This document shows positions 1 to 7,961 of a stretch of 23,337 nt of DNA, in pieces (positions within the stretch are counted from its first letter, which is position 1; every line of letters begins with the position of its first letter). The notes below the pieces were generated by a model. It did not search any database, was not told the DNA's origin, and saw only the letters and a program-made list of their open reading frames with translations. The position numbers and the translations under genes were made by a program. The DNA is taken from contig HF995247.1 in the NCBI GenBank assembly GCA_000432915.1, positions 1-23,337 of the forward strand. Reading direction: 5' to 3'. This DNA comes from Firmicutes bacterium CAG:194. Lineage in GTDB: Bacteria > Bacillota > Clostridia > Lachnospirales > Lachnospiraceae.

Positions 1-570
1 AAAGGCTTCTACACACTCATCATCAAATAATACTCCTTTTTGTTTTACAAGAAATTCACAACATTTATCCCATTTTTCCTGTCTAAAATTTATATTGTTA
101 GCAATCGCATCTATAACATCCGCAAGATGAATAATCCTCGCAAATAAAGGAACCTCCTGCCAAGCCTTTTTAAATGGTCCTTTTCCATTAGCAAGTTCAT
201 GATGATATAAAATTACATTTGATACATTTGTCTTAAATGGAATTTTAGCAATATTGTTTTCGCCATAAATACAGTGAAGATTTGCTTTTTCATTCAAAAA
301 ATCTTCCCCTATATCTATACCAGGATTCTTTTTTACTTCTTCGGTAATATATTGTGTTAGGGCATTATCGTGTAGTAATGCGCAAATTGCTAAATCTTGC
401 AATGCATCGTTTTCGACATTCCAATATTTTGCCATGCATACACTCATGTATGCAACTCTTTTTCCATGCTTGTTTGTAATATTAACCAGTTCGGCTTCTA
501 TACAATCTAATGCATAAGAATATGCTCCTGCCAAACCAACAATATCTATGCTTAACTGTTTTTCATCCAT
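1..570 (-). CDS. HD-GYP-like HD domain protein, C-terminus cut by window edge
   Basis: I translated 190 codons with no stop; the gene runs off the left edge. The core resembles HD-GYP cyclic-di-GMP phosphodiesterases: a first-helix histidine (KHGKRVAYMS, about residues 34-43), an ALLHDNAL segment (about 64-71), then YHHELANGKGP (about 122-132) and FARIIHLADVIDAI (about 147-160). Family knowledge: HD-GYP proteins degrade cyclic di-GMP with a metal pair bound by these residues. What is odd: the canonical HDxGK reads HDNAL, so the lysine is lost, and the canonical HHExxDGxGYP reads HHELANGKGP, so the Asp is Asn and the Tyr is missing. Activity is therefore uncertain. The ATG at 570 has only a weak AAAGAG ribosome site; a better AGGAG (587-591) serves a six-codon reading frame (start 583) that ends across this ATG. 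The gene lies 31 nt downstream of a hemerythrin remnant and is AT-rich. Confidence 0.75.
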   Translation of the reverse strand, partial: MDEKQLSIDIVGLAGAYSYALDCIEAELVNITNKHGKRVAYMSVCMAKYWNVENDALQDLAICALLHDNALTQYITEEVKKNPGIDIGEDFLNEKANLHCIYGENNIAKIPFKTNVSNVILYHHELANGKGPFKKAWQEVPLFARIIHLADVIDAIANNINFRQEKWDKCCEFLVKQKGVLFDDECVEAF

Positions 571-601
571 AAATCTCTTTCATAAACTCCTATATATCAA
601 A

Positions 602-778
602 TCATTCCTGTGGAATCTGACCAGCAACATACAAAATATGATTTACTAACCATTCCGTAAGGTATGTCAAAAACTTGTTATAATGAATAGATTCCATATA
701 TGCTTCTTCATCTGCTAAATGTTTCACCGTATAATCATATAACTTTTCCAGCAATATATCAATCCTATCATATTTATC
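602..778 (-). pseudogene. Bacteriohemerythrin remnant
   Basis: The frame encodes a piece resembling clostridial bacteriohemerythrins: DKYDRIDILLEKLYDYTVKH, then ADEEAYMESIHYNKF, then LTYLTEWLVNHILYVAGQIP. Hemerythrins (about 130-140 aa) bind O2 at a di-iron site in a four-helix bundle. Here the first helix with its iron-ligand histidine is absent. The stretch between NKF and LTYL that normally holds the HxxF ligand is deleted. The Asp that normally follows VNHIL by a few residues is replaced by VAG. The surviving ligands are the H...E pair and the H of VNHI. The frame stays open upstream to 901, but that part runs through the tetR terminator, so I start the remnant where similarity begins. 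An internal deletion plus a lost N-terminus makes a functional protein unlikely. Together with the HD-type gene downstream it may be what is left of a sensing operon. Confidence 0.65.
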
Positions 779-827
779 ACATTTTTTCTGACCTAATCCA
801 TGTGTAAAATTACATTTTTTCCGACCT
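779..827. repeat. Two 16-bp direct repeats, 33-bp period
   Basis: The 16-mer at 779-794 (acattttttctgacct) recurs at 812-827 with one mismatch (c for t at its tenth base). The 33-bp spacing preserves reading frame, so the minus-strand translation repeats GRKKC/GQKKC. It lies just where the hemerythrin similarity ends, so it may be a duplication scar or paired protein-binding sites. I cannot tell which. Confidence 0.5.
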
Positions 828-842
828 GCATTTATTTTAGGT

Positions 843-884
843 AAAAAAATCCACAGCACCTTTCTTTTCACAGATGCTGTGGAT
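843..884 (-). terminator. Intrinsic terminator after tetR
   Basis: A 10-bp perfect stem (849-858 pairing with 875-884, arm atccacagca) with a 16-nt loop. Read on the minus strand it is followed by seven T residues (843-849). It begins 10 nt beyond the tetR stop codon and closes the cmk-like/MATE/trkAH/tetR operon. Confidence 0.85.
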
Positions 885-893
885 CTCCTTTTT

Positions 894-1542
894 CTATGCA
901 TTGACTTTCACATAATTCAAAATCATTTCCTTTACGCGCAGAAGCTCCGGCGTATAATCCTTGTTATTTTTCGAACCCCAGATAAAGCCTCCCGCGTAAT
1001 AAGCACACGCGGTCATCATTGTATGCACGGTAACTCGCATGAACTCTTCCTCCGGGATATCCGTCCGGAATGTGTGATCCTCCTGTGCACGCTTATACAT
1101 CATATGCAATCTGGTATCGACCGAATACAAAGAGGCATGGAAATCTGCCATCATGCCAGCAGTTTCCACACCGCCGGAATGACTGACAAAATGATTAAAA
1201 TTTTCATTATACTGCAACAGATCCTTATGATTTTGATACATATCGATATAACTGTCCAGTGTAAAGATCAGTCTGTCGATCGCAGGAATATCCTTGACGG
1301 AAGCGATCGGTCGCTTTGCATCCAGCTCATCCAGATATTCCTTCCATTTGGCACTGCAGACAGCAATAGCCAGATCCACCTTCGTCGGATAATAACGGAA
1401 TACGGTTGCCCTTCCGACACCTGCTTTTTCTGCGATCTCAGTAATTGATACCGGTTCTATCTTCTTCTCCACAAAAATACGGAATGCCGTATTGATGATC
1501 TTTTCGTTCTTCTTATTTTTACTCTCCTCTTGCTTACCCATG
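894..1542 (-). CDS. TetR/AcrR-family transcriptional regulator
   Basis: A 215-residue TetR-type repressor. The N-terminal helix-turn-helix spans about residues 10-60, with SITEIAEKAGVGRATVFRYY as the recognition segment. The C-terminal part is the all-helical ligand-binding and dimerisation region typical of the family; its ligand cannot be read from sequence. Start choice: ATG at 1542 has TAGGAG 11 nt upstream, while the in-frame TTG at 1550 would leave only 3 nt, so I prefer the ATG. It is the last gene of an operon with trkH (29 nt upstream), trkA, a MATE exporter and a kinase-like gene. By analogy with other TetR-exporter pairs it may repress this operon and respond to a substrate of the exporter; that is inference. 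Confidence is high for the family and low for the target. Confidence 0.9.
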
Positions 1543-1571
1543 AAGTTCAATTTCTCCTAATTCTCTGTATT

Positions 1572-3011
1572 TTAATTTTTCTTCCAGACCGCCGGTGTAA
1601 ACAACAGAAGGATCGGATACAGCTCCAGTCTGCCTGCCAGCATATCAAACATCAGCACATAATGGGAAAAATCCGAGAAACAGCCGAAGTTTCCAGCCGG
1701 TCCGACCAGCTCAAGGCCCGGCCCCACATTATTAAATGCAGTCGCAACTGCTGTGAAATTCGTCACAAGATCCAATCCGTCAAAAGAAATCAGAAAAACA
1801 GATACGACGATGATCATCATATACGTTGCAAAAAATGCATGTACTCCTCGCACTGTGCTTTTATCAATCGCTTTCTGATCCATCTTAATGACTTTGACAC
1901 TTCGCGGGTGAATAAAATAAGCAATTTCCTGTCTGATCGATTTGACAAGGATCATCAGTCGGGATACCTTTATACCACCACCTGTAGATCCCGCACAGGC
2001 ACCTAAAAATGTCAGAAGTACAAGTATCGTTTTAGATCCCTGCGGCCACAGATTGAAATCTATCGTTGAAAAACCGGTTGTTGTGATAATGGAGCCAACC
2101 TGGAAAAAAGCCTGCTGCAGAGCGATTCCGATATTATCAAACATACCTCTGATATCAACTGCAATGAGAAGTGCTGCCACAACGATGATCGTAAAGTACC
2201 AGCGTACCTCTTCCATCTTAAAGGCTTCTTTCTTTTCCTTGCCGAGCAGAAAATAGTAAAAGTTAAAATTCACACCAAACAGGATCATAAATATCGTGAT
2301 CAAAATCTGAAGAACGGTAGAATAAGATCCCATACTGTCATTCCGGATACCGAATCCACCGGTTCCAGCTGTTGAAAATCCGGTCGTGACCGCATCAAAC
2401 ACAGGCATACCTGCCAGTATATAAAGTACAATTTCGATCACAGTCAGGGAAATATAGATCAGATACAGTATTTTTGCTGTCTCTCTTACCTTTGGCACAA
2501 GCTTGCCGACAGAAGGCCCCGGGCTTTCCGCGCGCATCAGATGCATATTATAACCGCCCGTCAGAGGCAGGACCGCAAGCAGAAATACGATAACCCCCAT
2601 ACCACCGATCCAGATTGTAAATGCACGCCAGACAAGGGTACAATGGCTGAGTACCTCCACACTGCTCAAGGTACTTGCCCCTGTTGTCGTAAAACCGGAA
2701 ACAGCTTCAAATAATGCCTGCGAAACATCCGGGATATCTCCGCTCAGGTAATAAGGCATTGCTCCGAAAAAACTCATGACGATCCAGCTCAGTGCTACGA
2801 TCACAAAGCCTTCCTTGGCGTAAAACATCTGATTTTCGGTTTTCCTTCTTGTCAGTAAGAAACCGATCACCAGACAGATAAAAGCAACTGCCAGATAAGA
2901 CAGCCCCTGCTTTTCCCTGTAGATCACTGCCACCATACAAGGCAGCAGCAGAAATGCAGATTCAAACAATAAAATAAGTCCTAAAATACGACGGATAACT
3001 GCGTAATTCAT
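1572..3011 (-). CDS. trkH: TrkH-family potassium uptake membrane subunit
   Basis: A 479-residue polytopic membrane protein of the TrkH/KtrB superfamily, which passes K+ through a pore formed by four M1-P-M2 repeats. All four selectivity-filter loops are visible: TTTGAS (about residues 108-113), STAGTGGFG (about 214-221), TTTGFST (about 310-316) and NNVGPGLE (about 427-434), each with the expected pore glycine. Length is normal for the family. The ATG at 3011 has a GGAGGG site 5 nt upstream. It starts 14 nt after trkA ends, so both subunits are made from one mRNA; TrkA gates TrkH in response to nucleotides. A MATE exporter lies upstream and a TetR regulator downstream in the same direction. 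Confidence 0.95.
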   Translation of the reverse strand: MNYAVIRRILGLILLFESAFLLLPCMVAVIYREKQGLSYLAVAFICLVIGFLLTRRKTENQMFYAKEGFVIVALSWIVMSFFGAMPYYLSGDIPDVSQALFEAVSGFTTTGASTLSSVEVLSHCTLVWRAFTIWIGGMGVIVFLLAVLPLTGGYNMHLMRAESPGPSVGKLVPKVRETAKILYLIYISLTVIEIVLYILAGMPVFDAVTTGFSTAGTGGFGIRNDSMGSYSTVLQILITIFMILFGVNFNFYYFLLGKEKKEAFKMEEVRWYFTIIVVAALLIAVDIRGMFDNIGIALQQAFFQVGSIITTTGFSTIDFNLWPQGSKTILVLLTFLGACAGSTGGGIKVSRLMILVKSIRQEIAYFIHPRSVKVIKMDQKAIDKSTVRGVHAFFATYMMIIVVSVFLISFDGLDLVTNFTAVATAFNNVGPGLELVGPAGNFGCFSDFSHYVLMFDMLAGRLELYPILLLFTPAVWKKN

Positions 3012-3025
3012 AATGTCCCTCCAGG

Positions 3026-4384
3026 CTATTTCTGTAAAATATCCTTAATATCTCCAAGCCCCTTATGTGTTGTGATGATGATGACCGTATCTCCAACACT
3101 GATCTTTGTTTTACCGTTCGGTCTGATGATCGTTCCCGCATGATTGATACAGGCGATCAGCGTATTATCCCGGATTGGCAGATCTTCCAGTGCGATATCC
3201 ACAACAGGCGCTCCCTCATGGATGTGGAACTCCAATGCCTCTACTTTATTCTCGATCAGATGATACAGTGTTTCCACATTGCTTCCAAGAGAATTCTGCA
3301 TGGCACGTACATATCTTGTAATATATTCGGATGTAATAAACTTAGGATAGATCAGACTGCCAAGCTGGAAGTCATTAATGATATCCCCAAAGGAAATCCG
3401 GTTGATCTTGGTGATGACTTTCGCCTTGGAGCAGCTCTGCGCAAACAGAGACAAAAAGATATTTCCTTCGTCAATGCCTGTCAGTGATACAAATGCTTCG
3501 CTGTTCTGGATGCCCTCTTCCAGTAAAATATTCTGGTTTGTTGCATCTCCGTGAATGATCATAGCCTTTGGAAGGAGCTCGGAAAGCTGCTCGCAGCGCT
3601 CTTCATCCCGCTCAATGATCTTGACATGGATCCCCATGCTGAGAAGCTGTTCGGCCAGATAGTATGCCATCGTTCCACCGCCGACGATCATGGCATTACC
3701 GACCTGATGTGCCCGGACACCGATCTCTTTGATGAAATCTCTTGCCTTGGTCGGGCTTGCCACAATACTGATCGTATCGCCTGCTTTGATAACAAAACAA
3801 CCATTTGGGATCACGACCTCATCCTTGCGTTCTACCGCACATACCAGAACATCCGTCTTGATCTTATGGGAAATATCGATCAGGCTGCAGTTATCGATCG
3901 GTGAATTTTCCGGAACAAGAAACTTGATCAGCTCTACCCTTCCTTTTGAGAAGGTATCAATCTTGATCGCTGACGGGAAACGCAGGATACGTGCAATTTC
4001 CGTTGCTGCTGCATATTCCGGATTGATCGTCATGGAAAGTCCGAGTTCTTCCTGGATAAACCGGATCTCATGATTATAAAGCGGATTACGGACTCTCGCG
4101 ATCGTATTACAATTACCTGCTTTTTTTGCAAACAGACAGCACAAAAGATTCTGCTCATCCGATCCCGTGACAGCGATCAGAAGATGGGCATCTTCAATTC
4201 CCGCTTCCTTCTGAATGGAATAGCTGGCACCGTTTCCGACTACTCCCATCACATCAAAATTATTGGTGATATCCTGAATAACGTCCGAATCCCTGTCAAT
4301 GACCGCCACATCATGACCTTCCTTGACAAGCTGTTCGGTAATGGTACTTCCGACCTTACCACATCCTACAATTATGATTCGCAT
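3026..4384 (-). CDS. trkA: Trk potassium transporter peripheral subunit TrkA
   Basis: A 452-residue cytosolic gating subunit with two tandem RCK units, which is the TrkA arrangement rather than the single-RCK KtrA one. RCK-N domain 1 begins with IIVGCGKVG (residues 4-12), and the second has MIVGGGTMAYYLAEQ (about 232-246). Each is followed by an RCK-C (TrkA-C) domain, about 140-222 and 370-452. These Rossmann folds bind NAD(H) or ATP/ADP and control K+ flux through TrkH. The ATG at 4384 has GGAGG with a 7-nt gap, and this site lies inside the end of the upstream MATE gene (13-nt overlap), suggesting coupled translation. The trkH gene follows after 14 nt. Confidence 0.95.
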   Translation of the reverse strand: MRIIIVGCGKVGSTITEQLVKEGHDVAVIDRDSDVIQDITNNFDVMGVVGNGASYSIQKEAGIEDAHLLIAVTGSDEQNLLCCLFAKKAGNCNTIARVRNPLYNHEIRFIQEELGLSMTINPEYAAATEIARILRFPSAIKIDTFSKGRVELIKFLVPENSPIDNCSLIDISHKIKTDVLVCAVERKDEVVIPNGCFVIKAGDTISIVASPTKARDFIKEIGVRAHQVGNAMIVGGGTMAYYLAEQLLSMGIHVKIIERDEERCEQLSELLPKAMIIHGDATNQNILLEEGIQNSEAFVSLTGIDEGNIFLSLFAQSCSKAKVITKINRISFGDIINDFQLGSLIYPKFITSEYITRYVRAMQNSLGSNVETLYHLIENKVEALEFHIHEGAPVVDIALEDLPIRDNTLIACINHAGTIIRPNGKTKISVGDTVIIITTHKGLGDIKDILQK

Positions 4385-5751
4385 GTTGCTTCCTCCAATT
4401 TGTTGATTTTTCCAAATTCTTTATAGATCAGGATCATTGAAACCATAGCTGCAATAAAATCTGCGATTGGTCCTGCATACATAATTCCATCCACGCCCAA
4501 AAAGAGCGGAAAGATCACAATAAGCGGCAGTAAGAAAATGATCTGCCTTGTCAGGGAAAGGAAAATCCCTTTCCCCGGTTTGCCGATCGCCGTAAAAAAG
4601 TTGGAGGAGATCGGCTGTATAGCATTTAAAAATGTAAAAAACAAATAAATTCTGAAATAACGTACCGCAAAGGTATAATAAGCTTCATTCTGCGAAGAAC
4701 CGAATATACCGATCAGCTGGCGCGGGAAAATCTGAAAAGCAAAAAAAGCAATGACCGAAATGATCGTTCCGATCCCTGCTGCAAGCCTGTATGCCTGCTT
4801 TACCTTCTTATAATTGCCTGCACCGTAATTAAAGCTGACAATAGGCTGCATTCCCTGCGACAGACCGATACAGATAGAAAAAAATACCATACCGACCTTT
4901 GTAATGATACCTGCACAGGCAAGTGGAATGGATTCTCCATACACAGACTGTGATCCGTAATATGTCAATGATTTATTCATAACGATCTGCACGATCATCA
5001 TAGCGATCTGATTAAAAAAATTTGCTGTACCAAGCTTTGCCACAAAGCCGGTAACAGACAGCTTCGGTCTGAAATGCGACAAGGAAAGCGGTGCAGTCTT
5101 AAAACGGCATAAATACCATACGATGATCGCAGCTGCCACAAACTGCCCGATCACCGTTGCCAGTGCAGCGCCCTGCATCCCCATATTGAATCCAAACACA
5201 AACAGGGCATCCAGAACCGTATTGATCACAGCCCCTGCCAGGTTGGAGATCATAGCCATGGACGGGCTGCCGTCTGCACGGATCAGATGTCCGCCGCCTG
5301 CAGACAGGATCAAAAACGGAAAACCGATCGCTGTAATGCCTGTATATGTCTTGGCATATGACAGTACGTTCTGCGGAGAGCCAAACCCAACAAGAAGCGG
5401 CTCCAAAAACAGCTCCGTGATCACAGTCAGCACCACACCACTGAGAAACAGCATGGTTGCAGCATTTCCTATATAAAAAAGTGCCTTCTCTTTTTCTCCT
5501 TTTCCCATCGTCAGATTAAACGCAGCTGCACCGCCGATCCCAAATAAAAGTGCCAGTGCTACACAGGAGGTACTTAACGGAAATGCTACATTCGTTGCCG
5601 CATTACCAAGCTCTCCAACGCTTCTTCCGATAAAAAACTGGTCTACAATATTATATAATGCGCTTACCAGCATCGCTAAAATGCTGGGCAGCGCATATCT
5701 TCTTAATAAAACCGGAACCGGTAATTCTCCCAGAGGATTTTTCTGTTCCAT
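4372..5751 (-). CDS. MATE-family multidrug/cation exporter
   Basis: A 459-residue membrane protein with about 12 hydrophobic segments and the MATE (NorM/DinF type) pattern. It opens with the amphipathic NPLGELPVPVLLRRYALPS and the first-helix ALYNIVDQFFIGRSVG, and the second half carries GMQPIVSFNYGAGNY. MATE proteins export cationic compounds using a Na+ or H+ gradient; the substrate here is unknown. Start: ATG at 5751 rather than the in-frame TTG at 5784, which would lie inside the upstream gene. The ribosome site for the ATG is weak (GAAAGA), so translation may depend on ribosomes finishing the upstream kinase-like gene 23 nt away. The end overlaps trkA by 13 nt. The TetR gene at the operon end is a candidate regulator. 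Confidence 0.9.
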   Translation of the reverse strand: MEQKNPLGELPVPVLLRRYALPSILAMLVSALYNIVDQFFIGRSVGELGNAATNVAFPLSTSCVALALLFGIGGAAAFNLTMGKGEKEKALFYIGNAATMLFLSGVVLTVITELFLEPLLVGFGSPQNVLSYAKTYTGITAIGFPFLILSAGGGHLIRADGSPSMAMISNLAGAVINTVLDALFVFGFNMGMQGAALATVIGQFVAAAIIVWYLCRFKTAPLSLSHFRPKLSVTGFVAKLGTANFFNQIAMMIVQIVMNKSLTYYGSQSVYGESIPLACAGIITKVGMVFFSICIGLSQGMQPIVSFNYGAGNYKKVKQAYRLAAGIGTIISVIAFFAFQIFPRQLIGIFGSSQNEAYYTFAVRYFRIYLFFTFLNAIQPISSNFFTAIGKPGKGIFLSLTRQIIFLLPLIVIFPLFLGVDGIMYAGPIADFIAAMVSMILIYKEFGKINKLEEATCES

Positions 5752-5774
5752 TCTTTCATCTCTTTCTATTCTGA

Positions 5775-6356
5775 TTATTTGCAAAGCTGATACAGAACAT
5801 CAATGCAATTGTCGATGCCAAGCGCGGAAGCATTCAGACAAATGTCATAATAATCCGCCACACCAAATTCCGTATTGGTATAATAAGAGCAGAATTTCTT
5901 TCTGGCTCTGTCGATCGTGTGCATTTCCTCACTGATCTTTGCCTCAGTCATATCCGGCATTTTTGCCTTCATATGTTCCATGCGCCAGTAAGGATCCGCA
6001 TATACAAATACATGCAGGCTGTCCTCAAAGTTTTTCAGTATCGTATTGGCATTTCTGCCGACGATCACACATTTTCCCTTTTCGCCGATCTCACGGATGA
6101 TCGCTTCCTGTGCTGCGTACAGCTTTTCTCCCTGCGGTCTGTTATAAAAATCGAACAGACTCTGGGCAAAGCCGAAATTGGACGGAACCTTTTCATCCCA
6201 TTTCATAACTCGGTCTATATCCATATTGGATTTACCGGCAGCTTTTAAAATAATTTCCTTATCGTAATATTCAAAACCGAGTTTTTTTGCTACAGCGCTT
6301 CCGATAGAACCGCCGCCCGCACCAAATTCACGGCTGATTGTTATGATCCGCTTCAT
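5775..6356 (-). CDS. Cytidylate kinase-like family protein
   Basis: A 193-residue P-loop protein of the cytidylate-kinase-like group (often called AAA or cmk-like in clostridia). The N-terminus IITISREFGAGGGSIGSAVA carries a glycine-rich loop of the form GAGGGSIG. The central CVIVGRNANTIL and the lid-like DRARKKFCSYYT (about residues 150-161) also fit. It is distinct from the housekeeping Cmk (about 220-230 aa); its natural substrate is not established. Start: ATG at 6356 with AAGGAG 7 nt upstream; the in-frame GTG at 6374 lies upstream of that ribosome site and is rejected. It is the first gene of the operon leading to the MATE exporter, trkA, trkH and tetR. Upstream sits a 10-bp palindrome (6411-6420). 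Confidence 0.85.
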   Translation of the reverse strand: MKRIITISREFGAGGGSIGSAVAKKLGFEYYDKEIILKAAGKSNMDIDRVMKWDEKVPSNFGFAQSLFDFYNRPQGEKLYAAQEAIIREIGEKGKCVIVGRNANTILKNFEDSLHVFVYADPYWRMEHMKAKMPDMTEAKISEEMHTIDRARKKFCSYYTNTEFGVADYYDICLNASALGIDNCIDVLYQLCK

Positions 6357-6436
6357 CTTGCTTCTCCTTATCACTGTTATTGATTATTGTACCGTATCTT
6401 TTAAAGTGCCCACTTAAGTGATAACTATCGCATTTA

Positions 6437-7177
6437 TTACAATACCTTATTCAGGAAGTCTATTGTTCTCGGTTCTTTCGGATTCAGGATAACCTCCTGC
6501 GGTGTACCCTGCTCTACAATATAACCGTCATCCATGAAAATCACACGGTCAGCTACTTCTCTCGCGAATCCGATCTCATGTGTAACAACAACCATTGTCA
6601 TACCTTCGGATGCAAGCTCCTTCATAACAGCAAGAACCTCTCCTACCATTTCAGGATCCAGAGCACTTGTCGGCTCATCAAACAGCATGATCTTCGGATT
6701 CATGGCAAGCGCACGCGCGATCGCCACACGCTGCTTCTGACCTCCGGAGATCTGGGACGGATAACAGTCTGCCTTGGAATCCATACCGACACGCTTTAAG
6801 AGCTGCATTCCCTTTTCCTTTGCTTCTTCCTTAGTCATCTTCTTCAGTTCGACCGGAGCCATCATGATATTTTCAAGCACGGTCTTATGATCAAACAGGT
6901 TAAAATGCTGGAATACCATTCCGATGTTCTCCCGCACTTTATTGATGTCAATATGCTTATCTGTCACATCATTGCCATCTACAAGAATCTTGCCTGCTGT
7001 TGCAATCTCAAGCTGGTTTAAACAACGCAGGAAGGTGGATTTTCCGCTGCCGGACGGGCCGAGCAGTACCACAACCTCTCCTTCTGCAATGTCTACGCTG
7101 ATATCTTTTAATACTTCAAGCTTTCCAAAGTTCTTTTTCAGGTTCTCAACGTGAACCATTGTTTTCTTATCTGCCAC
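6437..7177 (-). CDS. Polar amino-acid ABC transporter, ATP-binding subunit
   Basis: A 246-residue ATPase of the GlnQ/ArtP/HisP type that powers import of polar amino acids. Walker A GPSGSGKS (40-47), signature SGGQKQR (144-150), Walker B IMLFDEP (163-169) and the H-loop VVTHE are all intact. Start: a GTG at 7177 with a perfect AGGAGG (7185-7190) and 7-nt gap, which is clearly better than the in-frame ATG at 7159. It overlaps the end of the permease gene by 11 nt, so the two are translationally coupled. The system order permease-ATPase with the binding protein upstream is the usual clostridial PAAT arrangement. The specific substrate (for example Gln, Arg or cystine) cannot be read from this subunit. 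Confidence 0.95.
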   Translation of the reverse strand: MADKKTMVHVENLKKNFGKLEVLKDISVDIAEGEVVVLLGPSGSGKSTFLRCLNQLEIATAGKILVDGNDVTDKHIDINKVRENIGMVFQHFNLFDHKTVLENIMMAPVELKKMTKEEAKEKGMQLLKRVGMDSKADCYPSQISGGQKQRVAIARALAMNPKIMLFDEPTSALDPEMVGEVLAVMKELASEGMTMVVVTHEIGFAREVADRVIFMDDGYIVEQGTPQEVILNPKEPRTIDFLNKVL

Positions 7178-7835
7178 GTTTGATCCTCCTCTCGATCTTC
7201 TTTGCGATCTTGCTGAGCGTAATAATGATCACCATATACATAATACCGACGATCGCCCATGTCTGTAAACTCTTAAATGTATTACCGCTGATCGTCTTAC
7301 CCATATTGGTCAGTTCCGGGAATCCGATAACGGAAAGGATTGAGGTATCCTTTAATGTAATGATAAACTGGTTGATAATAGAAGGGATCATTGTACGGAT
7401 CGCCTGTGGAATCACAACCAGACGCATACTCTTTCCATAGGAAAGGCCAAGACTTCTGCTCGCTTCCATCTGTCCTTTATCCACACTTTCAATACCCGCT
7501 CTGATGATCTCTGCCATGTACGCACCACAGTTCATGGAAAGTGCGATCGTACCTGCCTGCAATGCGGATAACCTGAAATCCTGGATTCCCATCATCTTAA
7601 TACCGGCCGGTACACCGAAATAAATAAAATATGCAAGTACAATAAGTGGAACACCCCGCACCGCATCTACATAAATTGTTCCGATACAGTTACAGACTCT
7701 GCTTCTTCCTACATTCATCAACGCAAAGATCATACCGATGATCATTGCAAAAAACAGAGATAACAATGTCAGTAACAGTGTTTTGCCGAGCGCACCTAAA
7801 AGCATGCTCCAATAGCTTTGAATAATTGCTGCCAT
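7167..7835 (-). CDS. Polar amino-acid ABC transporter, permease subunit
   Basis: A 222-residue inner-membrane permease of the HisMQ/GlnP type with about five hydrophobic segments. The EAA loop that docks the ATPase is EASRSLGLSYGKSMRLVVIPQAIR (given here as the segment starting EASRSLGLS near residue 132). The GCGAYMAEIIRAGI-like motif NCGAYMAEIIRAGIESV lies before it. The ATG at 7835 has AAGGAG 7 nt upstream. The single permease gene would work as a homodimer. An extended -10 promoter at 7903-7911 and a terminator at 7962-7990 separate it from the binding-protein gene, so it can be expressed at a different level. Confidence 0.95.
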   Translation of the reverse strand: MAAIIQSYWSMLLGALGKTLLLTLLSLFFAMIIGMIFALMNVGRSRVCNCIGTIYVDAVRGVPLIVLAYFIYFGVPAGIKMMGIQDFRLSALQAGTIALSMNCGAYMAEIIRAGIESVDKGQMEASRSLGLSYGKSMRLVVIPQAIRTMIPSIINQFIITLKDTSILSVIGFPELTNMGKTISGNTFKSLQTWAIVGIMYMVIIITLSKIAKKIERRIKRGR

Positions 7836-7902
7836 GTTTACACTCCTTTTCCCTTCTGTATTTATGTCCAGACCTTTTCATGTTCAAGACCTACATCAAC
7901 AT

Positions 7903-7911
7903 AGTATACCA
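7903..7911 (-). promoter_or_regulatory. Extended -10 promoter for the permease/ATPase pair
   Basis: On the minus strand the sequence reads TGGTATACT, a TGn-extended -10 element. I see no good -35 at 16-18 nt, which is common for extended -10 promoters. It lies about 68 nt before the permease ATG and just after the terminator of the binding-protein gene. Confidence 0.5.
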
Positions 7912-7961
7912 TTAAATCACAAATTTTCCTATATCTTAATTGCAGAAATTTAGGCAAAAGA

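Noticed and set aside
779..901. N-terminal extension of the hemerythrin remnant to an ATG at 901
   Set aside because: It runs through the tetR terminator hairpin and overlaps the end of tetR; the translated part has no hemerythrin similarity.
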